Below, one piece after another: positions 28,119-36,077 of a stretch of DNA of 64,000 nucleotides; the stretch's first letter is position 1, and each line of letters starts with the position of its first letter. The DNA lies in the NCBI GenBank assembly GCA_025358075.1, contig JANYKU010000097.1:1-64000 (forward strand), read 5' to 3'. The position numbers and the translations under genes were made by a program. The notes below the pieces were generated by a model. That model did not search any database, had not been told where the DNA came from, and was given only the letters and a program-made list of their open reading frames with translations. This DNA is from Ilumatobacteraceae bacterium (lineage in GTDB: Bacteria > Actinomycetota > Acidimicrobiia > Acidimicrobiales > Ilumatobacteraceae).

Positions 28119-30179
28119 TCAGGCTGACAGGTCGTACAGCGAGACTCCGTCGATCGTTCTTGCCCGGTAGTTGTCGCTGACCCATTGGGCGATCTGCCGA
28201 GACTCGTTGCTGCCGCCCATCTGCGGCCCGAATCCGCCGCCGCCGGCGATGAAGTAGTGGATCTGTCCGTTTGCTACGTAACGCTGGAATTCGGCGAGGG
28301 TCGGTGACGGGTCGGAACCGTTGAAGCCACCGACCGCCATCACCGGCTTTTGTGTTGCCAGCTGGAAGCCCGAGGCGTCGTTCGAACCGATGGCCGCGGC
28401 GACCCAGGTGTAGCGATCGCTGTTCTGCAGCAGCGCGGCAACGACCTGGGCGCTCGGGTTGCTGCTGTTCAGCAAGCCACCACCGGCCGGTCCGCGACCG
28501 CCGTTGCCGACACCCGGGAACCTGCCGGCGCCAGGGAACCCGCCAGGGAACCCGCCAGGCGGTCGGCCCTGCCGACCCTGTCGAGCGCCGGGCAAACCGA
28601 CTGGAGGTTGTCCCGGACCACCGCCCGGGAAGCGTCCACCGGGACCGCCACGTGCAGCTTGCACGGTCGGGCCGGCGGTCACGATCGAACCGGAGTGCGG
28701 AGTCGACACGGTCTGCAACGCCCATGCCGTCGGGCCGGCGAGACACACCGCAGCGGCAGCGACCGCCGATGCGGTCAACAGCTTCGGAGACACCCGCGGC
28801 CCGACCAGCAACGCCGCGGCGGCAATGAGGCCACCAACCACGACAGCGTTGCGCAGCCACGGGTGCCAGCCGGCCGAACGGGCGAGCAACCGCGACGACC
28901 ACAGTGTGGTGGCGATGACCGCCGCGGCGAGAACGACACGAGCCGTCAGGTTGCGGCGGTGCCGCCACAACACGTCGGCACCGACGCCGATCAGAACGGC
29001 GATCGCGGGTGCGAGCGCGACCGTGTAGTACTCGTGGAAGATCCCCTTCATGTAGCTGAAGACCAGTGCGGTGACGACCAGCCAGCCACCCCAGACGATG
29101 ATCATCGCCCGGGTGTGGTCGGTGCGACCGGCGCGCCGTGTGATCCACAGAGCGGCGACGGCGAAGATCAGGGCAGCCGGGATGAGCCAGGCGACCTGTC
29201 CGCCCATCACACCGTCGAACATTCGAGTGATGCCGGTCTTGCCCCACACACCCGTGCCGACGCTGCCGGTCTCGTTCCCGGTCAAGCGCCCAAAGCCGTT
29301 GTAGCCGAACGTCAGATCGAAGATGTTGTTGTTCTGCGAGCCGCCGATGAATGGGCGCATTCCGGCCGGTGTCAACTCGACGATCGCCAACCACCAACCG
29401 GCGGCCAGCACCATCGCTGCACCACCGATGAAGAGGTCGGCGACACGACGACGCAAGCGCTGCGGGGCGGCGACCAGATACGCCAACGCCAGTGGCGGAA
29501 GCACCAGCAGGATCTGCAACTGCTTGGTCAGGAAGCCGAACCCGATGAGTGCGCCGGTCAGCACGATCCAGCGCCGTCGTCCATCTTCGATGCCGCGCAT
29601 CGTCGCGTAGGCCGCCAGCGCCATGATCAACGTCAACATCGCATCGGGGTTGTTGAACCGGAACATCAGCGCCGCAACCGGACTGGTGGCCATCACCACT
29701 CCGGCGAGCAGAGCAGCCATCGCCGAGAACCTGCGGCGCACGGAGGCGTACACCACGCCAACGGTGGCGACGCCCATCAATGCCTGCGGGACGAGGATGC
29801 TCCACGAATTGAGGCCGAAGATGCGAACCGACAGGCCCATGATCCACAACGACGCCGGCGGTTTGTCGACCGTGATCGCGTTGGCTGCGTCGGACGAGCC
29901 GAAGAACCACGCCTTCCAACTCTGCGAGCCCGCTTGCGCCGCGGCGGAATAGAACGAGTTCGCCCAGCCGGAGGCGCTGAGACCCCACAGGAACATGACG
30001 GCGGTGAGGCCCAGCAGCGTGACCAGGGCCGGGCGCTCCCAGCGGGCGCGCATCGGCGAGGTGCCGGTGTCCATCGGTGCGGACGGCATTTCGACCGGGT
30101 ACTGAGTCTGTGGCGACGGGGGTGGCCACGGCGGATCCACAACGAGTGGTTCGGCGGCGGTTCCGCCGATGGTGATCAT
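28119..30179 (-). CDS. GT39/ArnT-like glycosyltransferase with Gly/Pro-rich insert
   Basis: 'ITVDKPPASLWIMGLSVRIFGLNSW...RFNNPDAMLTLIMALAAYA'; ATG 30179. Confidence 0.85.
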   Translation of the reverse strand: MITIGGTAAEPLVVDPPWPPPSPQTQYPVEMPSAPMDTGTSPMRARWERPALVTLLGLTAVMFLWGLSASGWANSFYSAAAQAGSQSWKAWFFGSSDAANAITVDKPPASLWIMGLSVRIFGLNSWSILVPQALMGVATVGVVYASVRRRFSAMAALLAGVVMATSPVAALMFRFNNPDAMLTLIMALAAYATMRGIEDGRRRWIVLTGALIGFGFLTKQLQILLVLPPLALAYLVAAPQRLRRRVADLFIGGAAMVLAAGWWLAIVELTPAGMRPFIGGSQNNNIFDLTFGYNGFGRLTGNETGSVGTGVWGKTGITRMFDGVMGGQVAWLIPAALIFAVAALWITRRAGRTDHTRAMIIVWGGWLVVTALVFSYMKGIFHEYYTVALAPAIAVLIGVGADVLWRHRRNLTARVVLAAAVIATTLWSSRLLARSAGWHPWLRNAVVVGGLIAAAALLVGPRVSPKLLTASAVAAAAVCLAGPTAWALQTVSTPHSGSIVTAGPTVQAARGGPGGRFPGGGPGQPPVGLPGARQGRQGRPPGGFPGGFPGAGRFPGVGNGGRGPAGGGLLNSSNPSAQVVAALLQNSDRYTWVAAAIGSNDASGFQLATQKPVMAVGGFNGSDPSPTLAEFQRYVANGQIHYFIAGGGGFGPQMGGSNESRQIAQWVSDNYRARTIDGVSLYDLSA

Positions 30180-30181
30180 GA

Positions 30182-31417
30182 TCAGATTCCGATTTCGTAG
30201 GCGCGTCGATGGGGGAAGACCCACAGTCGGAAAGCGAGGAAGCGGCCGACGGTGGTGACGAGGTTGGCGAGGATCAAGACGGTCAGTTCCACCCACACCG
30301 GCGCGGCCGGCCAGGTGGCGGCCAACAGTGCCAGTGACCCAGCCGTCAGCGCCAGCCCGATGAGGAACACGAAGAGCCCCTGGGCGTGGTGGCGCAGCGC
30401 CCCCTCGGCTCCGTGCACACCGAAGGTGATCCGACGGTTGGCCGCCGTGTTGCCGATGGCCGTCAGGCACAGCGCCACGAAGTTGGCCATCTGCGAGCCG
30501 AGCGGCTGCCGGAAGAGGAGGAACATCGCGGCGTAGGCGATGGTGCTGGCGATTCCGATCGCGCCGAATCGAAGCACTTGGAGACTGAACGTCGGAGGTG
30601 GGTCGGTCGGGTTCCCGGCACGGCGGCCGAAGCGGTGACGGATCAACGAGGTCTTGATCGAGCCCGTGGCGAACCCACGCACGAGCCGCACCACACCCTT
30701 GAGATCGCCGATCGCCGTCGCGGCGATGTCGACCCGGCTGTCGGGGTCGTCGATCCAATCGACCGGCACCTCGTGGATCCGAAGCCCGCAACGCTGAGCC
30801 AACACGAGCAGCTCGGTGTCGAAGAACCAGCTGTTGTCCTGGATGAGCGGCAGCAGTTCGGTGGCGACGTCTCGTCGGATCGCCTTGAAGCCGCACTGCG
30901 CGTCGGTGAAGCGCGCCGCCAGGGTGCCCCGCAGGATCACGTTGTAACAGCGTGAGATCAGCTCTCGCTTCACGCCCCGAACGACGTTGGAGCCTCGTGC
31001 GAGACGGCTGCCGATCGCCAGATCGGAGTGGCCCGTCAGCAGGGGAGCGATCAACGGCAGCAGAGCCGCCAGGTCGGTGGACAGATCGACGTCCATATAG
31101 GCGAGCACGGTGGCGTCGGATGCCCCCCAAGCAGCGCGCAGTGCCCGGCCTCTGCCCTTCTGGTCGAGACGGAGGTAGACGACATCCGTCAGTTCGTCGA
31201 CGAGTTTCGTAGCAATGGCGCCGGTGCCGTCGGTGCTGGCGTTGTCGGCGATCGTGATTCGGAACGTGACTGGCAGCGAATCGCTGAGATAGCGGTGCAG
31301 GCGGCGCACCGAGGGCTCGAGGTCGGCCTCTTCGTTGTACACCGGAATGACGACGTCCAGCGTCGGCGGGGCCTCGTCGAGCAGGTCTGCTGCCCGCGCG
31401 TCCATCGTCGCTGTCAT
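30182..31417 (-). CDS. GT2 glycosyltransferase fused to GtrA domain
   Basis: 'LDVVIPVYNEEADLEPSVRRL...YMDVDLSTD' plus four-TM GtrA-like C-terminus. Confidence 0.9.
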   Translation of the reverse strand: MTATMDARAADLLDEAPPTLDVVIPVYNEEADLEPSVRRLHRYLSDSLPVTFRITIADNASTDGTGAIATKLVDELTDVVYLRLDQKGRGRALRAAWGASDATVLAYMDVDLSTDLAALLPLIAPLLTGHSDLAIGSRLARGSNVVRGVKRELISRCYNVILRGTLAARFTDAQCGFKAIRRDVATELLPLIQDNSWFFDTELLVLAQRCGLRIHEVPVDWIDDPDSRVDIAATAIGDLKGVVRLVRGFATGSIKTSLIRHRFGRRAGNPTDPPPTFSLQVLRFGAIGIASTIAYAAMFLLFRQPLGSQMANFVALCLTAIGNTAANRRITFGVHGAEGALRHHAQGLFVFLIGLALTAGSLALLAATWPAAPVWVELTVLILANLVTTVGRFLAFRLWVFPHRRAYEIGI

Positions 31418-31574
31418 GCGATGACTGTAAAAAGGCCCCGTAAGACGAGTCCTTGTGGAGTTCAAGAACTGGGTGAGAGGCTGATCATCGCATCACCGAT
31501 GAGTTTTGGAGCGCGGCGGCGTTTCAACGAATTCAACATCGGCAACCCGCCGAAAACAACAAGGAGGATGCAAC

Positions 31575-31991
31575 GTGGATTGGAAGCTCGAACTCGTGAT
31601 GGTACCCGTCTCGGATGTCGATCGCGCCAAGGCGTTCTACATCGAGCAGGCCGGGTTCGACCTGCTCGTCGACCACAGCGCCGGTGAAGACTTTCGCGTC
31701 GTGCAGCTGACGCCCCCCGGCTCTGCCTGCTCGATCGCTGTCATGAAGTCGCCGACGGCGCCCGGATCCGTGCACGGCCTGCACCTGGTCGTTTCCGACA
31801 TCGATGCGGCGCGTGCCGAGCTGGTAGGCCGAGGTGTCGACGCCAGCGAGCTGTACCACTTCGCGGAGACCGGACAGATGCCTGGGCCGGATCCCGACCG
31901 TCGCGACTACAACACCTTTATCTCGTTCAACGATCCTGACGGCAACTCGTGGCTGGTCCAGGAAGTGAAGCGGACGGCGCCGCGGGTCTGA
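31575..31991 (+). CDS. VOC family protein
   Basis: 'LVMVPVSDVDRAKAFYIEQAGFDLLVDH...FNDPDGNSWLVQEV'. Confidence 0.9.
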   Translation: MDWKLELVMVPVSDVDRAKAFYIEQAGFDLLVDHSAGEDFRVVQLTPPGSACSIAVMKSPTAPGSVHGLHLVVSDIDAARAELVGRGVDASELYHFAETGQMPGPDPDRRDYNTFISFNDPDGNSWLVQEVKRTAPRV

Positions 31992-32071
31992 CAGCGCTCG
32001 AACTTTGTCGCTCTCAACCCGTGCTCGGTCGGAGCGACGAAGTTGGCGATGGTTCTGTAAGGTGCCAGGCG

Positions 32072-33052
32072 ATGAAGCTGGCGATCGTCGGAGCCGGTGG
32101 CATGGGTTCGTTTCACGCCCGATCACTCGCCGCCCTTCCAGGTGTCGAGATCGTGGCCATCGCCGACTTGCGGGTTTCCGCTGCTGAAGCGTTGACGGCG
32201 GTGGTCGGCGGCACACCGTCGGCCGACGGTCTTGCCGTTGCTTCGATGAGCGACCTCGATGGGCTGGTGATCGCTTCGCCCGAAGACTCGCACGAAGCGT
32301 TGATCCATGCTGCGCTGGCCCAAGGCACCCGCATCCTGTGCGAGAAGCCGCTCGCCGTCGGCGTCACAGCGTGCCGGCGAATCGTCGATGCCGAGGTGGC
32401 GATCGGTCACCGCATGCTCCAACTCGGCCTGATGCGAGTGTTCGACCCAGCGCATGTCCAGTTGGCCGCCGAGGTGGCCGCACTCGGCGAGCTGCATCAT
32501 GTGCGTTGCGTGCACCGCAACGTGCACGAGGTGCGCCGCACAGCGCAGCTCATCCTCAACCAGTCACTCGTCCACGACATCCACAGCTTGCGGTGGCTCG
32601 TGGGCCGCGACATCACTCGGGTGACGACACTGGCCACTCCGAACCCCGATCATGTCGAGCACCTGATGTTGACGGCGGAGTTCGAGGGTGCAGGGCATGC
32701 CGTCGTCGAGTTCAGCGAGCACGGCTTTGCCTACGAGGTCACGGTCGAGGTCGAAGGCGAGCTCGGTGATGCTGTCATGGCACCGGTGATGCGCCCCACG
32801 GTGCGGCGCGGGGGCTCGGCGTACGTCAACATCGGCACCGACTGGTTCGGGCGCTTCGCCGAGGCCTACCGCATCGAAGCGGCGGTGTGGCTGGACTCGA
32901 TCGCCGGTCCGACAGCGATTGGTCCCTCGGCGTGGGACGGATTGGTCGCCGAGCGGGTGGTCGAGGCAGCGATCGAGTCGATACGAACGCGCCAACCCGC
33001 CGAGGTGACGAAGCTGGAGATGGCCGATTTCTACCGATCGTCGGCGCCGTGA
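32072..33052 (+). CDS. Gfo/Idh/MocA oxidoreductase
   Basis: 'MKLAIVGAGGMGSFHARSLAALPGVEIVAIAD...ILCEKPLA'. Confidence 0.9.
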   Translation: MKLAIVGAGGMGSFHARSLAALPGVEIVAIADLRVSAAEALTAVVGGTPSADGLAVASMSDLDGLVIASPEDSHEALIHAALAQGTRILCEKPLAVGVTACRRIVDAEVAIGHRMLQLGLMRVFDPAHVQLAAEVAALGELHHVRCVHRNVHEVRRTAQLILNQSLVHDIHSLRWLVGRDITRVTTLATPNPDHVEHLMLTAEFEGAGHAVVEFSEHGFAYEVTVEVEGELGDAVMAPVMRPTVRRGGSAYVNIGTDWFGRFAEAYRIEAAVWLDSIAGPTAIGPSAWDGLVAERVVEAAIESIRTRQPAEVTKLEMADFYRSSAP

Positions 33053-33142
33053 TCGCTTTGGAACACGTTCCGACCCCGACTCCGATAGCGTGACAAGAGG
33101 CTCGCTGAATCTGGCGGGCCATTTTCATGAGATGAGAGACAG

Positions 33143-33343
33143 TTGACTACAGGTACCGTGAAGTTCTTCAACGCCGAGAAGGGCTTTGGATTCATTGCTC
33201 GTGAGGGTGGCGAAGACGTCTTCGTGCACTACTCGAACATTCAAGGCGATGGCTACAAGTCGTTGCAAGAGGGACAGAGCGTCGAATTCGACATCGCTCC
33301 CGGCCGCAAAGGCGAAGAAGCGCAAAACGTCAGGCCGCTCTGA
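33143..33343 (+). CDS. cspA: cold shock protein
   Basis: '[31 protein letters not shown]'; TTG start. Confidence 0.95.
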   Translation: MTTGTVKFFNAEKGFGFIAREGGEDVFVHYSNIQGDGYKSLQEGQSVEFDIAPGRKGEEAQNVRPL

Positions 33344-33431
33344 CACCGCCACATCCACAAGTTGAAACGGACCGCTGATCCTTCGGGGCCGGCGGTTCGT
33401 TCGCGTCAGGGGTCAGTCGCGAACCGCGGAA

Positions 33432-34499
33432 TCAGGTGACGATGACCTTGGTACCGATCTGGGCGAAGTCCCACATGAAGCTGGCGTCGAGGTCAGCCTG
33501 GCGTGTGCACCCACCCGACAGACGGGTACCCAACTCGGAGTCCTTCATGTAGCGCGATCCGTCGGAGACGTGAATTGGGATCCCGTGAAAGCCGATCGCG
33601 CCGATCTTGGTCTTCGTGTATCTGATCATCTTCGGCAGAATTGCCTTGCCGTTCCATGCCGTGGAGACCGCCGAGCGGCTGTACACCACGTGCTCGCCGG
33701 GCACTTCGTTGTTGTACTTGCTGCCCGAGACCAGCCATGAGCGGATGACTCGATCGTTCTTGTCGATCGCCCAGACTCGCTGCCCGGCTCGGTCGTACAC
33801 CACACGCTTGCCACTGCCGGAATTGGCGGGGAGCGGCGGCGCATCGGGGCCGCTGACGGCAACGTACGAGAGTGGGTAGCCGAGGAGATCCACGGCACCA
33901 GGGGCCGGAGGCGGTGTATGGATGACCAGTGACGCTTCGTCGGGCCAGATGCTGAGCGAGAGTGCGGTCTCACGACCGACGACGCCGTCGACGAACATGT
34001 CCTTGTCTTTCTGGAGCTTGTTGACCGCGCTGAACGTGGGGTTGTCGAACGTGCCGCTGGCCGTACCAGTGAGGTAGCCGGCGGCGACCAGCGCATTCTG
34101 CAGGCAGGTGACGGCGGTGCCCGTGTCGCCGATGCGCAGCTCGCGCTTGTCGATCTTGCAGGCGGCGGCGGTGGACGATGGTTCGTCGCCGACCAGGTCT
34201 TGGGCGCCGGATTGGGCGGGCTGAGCCGGATTGATCGTCGTGGTCGGCCCACCGGCGGCAGCGGCCGAATTCCCACCGGTGGAACCCGGGGTGGCAGCAA
34301 CCGTGGGCGAGGCGTTGTTGGCGGCTTGCGAATTGGGAGCGGCAGCCGTGACCCGCGAGGGCGGGCTCTTGAAGATCGACTGCCCCAGCGAGATCATGCC
34401 GATCAGAACGGCACCCGCGGCGAGCACCGCGAGCGCACGGCGAACGTCTTGCTGGGCGCGCGAGATCGGTCGGTTCGGTCGCCGTGTCTGTGGTGCCAT
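33432..34499 (-). CDS. L,D-transpeptidase with peptidoglycan-binding domain
   Basis: 'IGFHGIPIHVSDGSRY...LSGGCTRQADLDA' YkuD motif; PG_binding_1-like 'LRIGDTGTAVTCLQNALVAAGYLTG'. Confidence 0.9.
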   Translation of the reverse strand: MAPQTRRPNRPISRAQQDVRRALAVLAAGAVLIGMISLGQSIFKSPPSRVTAAAPNSQAANNASPTVAATPGSTGGNSAAAAGGPTTTINPAQPAQSGAQDLVGDEPSSTAAACKIDKRELRIGDTGTAVTCLQNALVAAGYLTGTASGTFDNPTFSAVNKLQKDKDMFVDGVVGRETALSLSIWPDEASLVIHTPPPAPGAVDLLGYPLSYVAVSGPDAPPLPANSGSGKRVVYDRAGQRVWAIDKNDRVIRSWLVSGSKYNNEVPGEHVVYSRSAVSTAWNGKAILPKMIRYTKTKIGAIGFHGIPIHVSDGSRYMKDSELGTRLSGGCTRQADLDASFMWDFAQIGTKVIVT

Positions 34500-34620
34500 C
34501 AGTTCGGGAAATCGGGGGACCGGAACATGCCAATGGTGATTCTAGCGAGGATCGGCACCAGAAGCCCGACACCAACGAACCAGGCCCGTCGGGTGCTTCC
34601 GGGTATGGCAAGGTGGCGGG

Positions 34621-35160
34621 ATGGCGACGTGGATTGTGCTGCTACGCGGGGTCAACGTGGGGGGAGCGAACAGGCTGGCCATGGCCGATCTGAGGGCATT
34701 GATGGGTTCGCTCGGCCACACGTCGGTGTCGACCTACATCCAGAGCGGCAACATCGTGTTGACCTCGGCACGGTCGGATCGAACTTCGCTTGCGGCAGAG
34801 ATGTGCGCCGGCATCGAGCAAGCGCATGGATTGTCGGTTTCCGCGGTGCTGCGCACTCCCGAGGAGTTGCGAGCAGCTCTCGCGGCCAATCCGTTCACCA
34901 CCGAGCCAGAGGCAACGAAGGTGCTGATCACCTTCTTGTCGGATGTGCCCGCTCCAGAGCACCTGGCAACGCTGGAACGCGATCGGTTCACTCCGGATCG
35001 GTTCCAGTTGCTCGGCAGCGAGATCTACATGCACTACCCGACCGGCGTCGGGCGTTCGAAGATGACCCTCGATTACTTCGAGAAGCGTCTGGGCGGCGTG
35101 CGGGGCACGGCACGCAACCTCAACACCGTGTCAAAGCTGATCGAGCTCGCCGACCCCTGA
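34621..35160 (+). CDS. DUF1697 protein
   Basis: 'WIVLLRGVNVGGANRLAMADLRALMGSLGHTSVSTYIQSGNIVL'. Confidence 0.9.
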   Translation: MATWIVLLRGVNVGGANRLAMADLRALMGSLGHTSVSTYIQSGNIVLTSARSDRTSLAAEMCAGIEQAHGLSVSAVLRTPEELRAALAANPFTTEPEATKVLITFLSDVPAPEHLATLERDRFTPDRFQLLGSEIYMHYPTGVGRSKMTLDYFEKRLGGVRGTARNLNTVSKLIELADP

Positions 35161-35175
35161 CACTACGATCGCCGC

Positions 35176-35544
35176 ATGCCTGCGATCGCCACGCTCACTG
35201 TCTTCGCCCTCGACTGCGCAGAGCCGCAACGTCTCGCCGAGTTCTATGGGGCAATCACCGGGTGGGGCCTGGACCGTGACCATGGCGATTGGGTCCAGCT
35301 ACGCAGCGATGGTGGCGCAACGCTCGCGTTCCAGTTGGCCCCCGATCATCAGCCGCCGGTGTGGCCGAGCACCGATCAACCACAGCAGGCACATCTCGAT
35401 TTCGACGTCGACGATCTCGAGGTCGGCGAAGCAGCTGTGATCGCGCTCGGTGCTCGCAAGACGCAAGTGCAGCCCGAGCCCGACGCCTTCCGTGTGTTCC
35501 TCGACCCAGCAGGTCACCCGTTCTGTTTGGTGCTCGCCGGTTAG
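35176..35544 (+). CDS. VOC/glyoxalase-like protein
   Basis: 'VFALDCAEPQRLAEFYGAITGW...FLDPAGHPFCLV'. Confidence 0.9.
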   Translation: MPAIATLTVFALDCAEPQRLAEFYGAITGWGLDRDHGDWVQLRSDGGATLAFQLAPDHQPPVWPSTDQPQQAHLDFDVDDLEVGEAAVIALGARKTQVQPEPDAFRVFLDPAGHPFCLVLAG

Positions 35545-36077
35545 GGCAACTGGCCGACGTGGGCCAGCGCCAGGCGGATCAACCGATCGTGACCGCCGGT
35601 CATCTCCCGGCGCAGTTGGTCGCTCATGACCTGTGCAGGCGTGTACCAACCGAGATCGAGGGCCTCTTGCGTCGGTTGGCAGTCGCCGTCGACCGGAACG
35701 ACGAACGCCAGGCTGACTGCGTGGTGTCGCGGATCGTGGAAGCCGCTGACATCGGGATCGGGGAAGTACTCGACTACGGTGAAGGGGGCGATCGCGGGCG
35801 GGATCCGTGGAAGGGCTACGGGACCGAGATCCTTTTCGAGATGACGCAACAACGCGTCACGAACGCGCTCGCCGTAGAGCACGCGGCCCGTGACGACCAT
35901 GCGACTGATCGTGCCATCGGCAGCCTGGCGCAACAGCAGACCGATCTCGGTGACGACGCCGATCTCGTTGACGCGCACCGGTACGGCGTCGACGTACACG
36001 AGTGGCACGTTGGCACGGATGTTTTCGAGCTGCTCGCTTTCGAGCCAGCCGGTCTTGGTATCGAGGTTGTCGTTCAC
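35541..36077 (-). CDS. NUDIX-like protein (DUF4916-like)
   Basis: 'IGLLLRQAADGTISRMVVTGRVLYGERVRDALLRHLEKDLGPVALP'. Confidence 0.7.
   Translation of the reverse strand: MNDNLDTKTGWLESEQLENIRANVPLVYVDAVPVRVNEIGVVTEIGLLLRQAADGTISRMVVTGRVLYGERVRDALLRHLEKDLGPVALPRIPPAIAPFTVVEYFPDPDVSGFHDPRHHAVSLAFVVPVDGDCQPTQEALDLGWYTPAQVMSDQLRREMTGGHDRLIRLALAHVGQLP

Noticed and set aside
27175-30129. 984-aa minus-strand ORF
   Set aside because: Arg/Asp-rich out-of-frame translation overlapping the real GT39 gene (28119-30179) and the ArsR-SRPBCC gene; high-GC artefact.
28350-30200. 616-aa plus-strand ORF
   Set aside because: Antisense to the GT39 gene; no domain-like sequence.
28119-31130. Full 1003-aa extent of the GT39 ORF
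   Set aside because: The first ~317 aa are out-of-frame translation of the GT2/GtrA gene; true start MITIGGTAAEP at 30179.
33143-33343. Unusual TTG-initiated gene as a novelty
   Set aside because: Ordinary cold-shock protein; TTG starts are common in high-GC bacteria.
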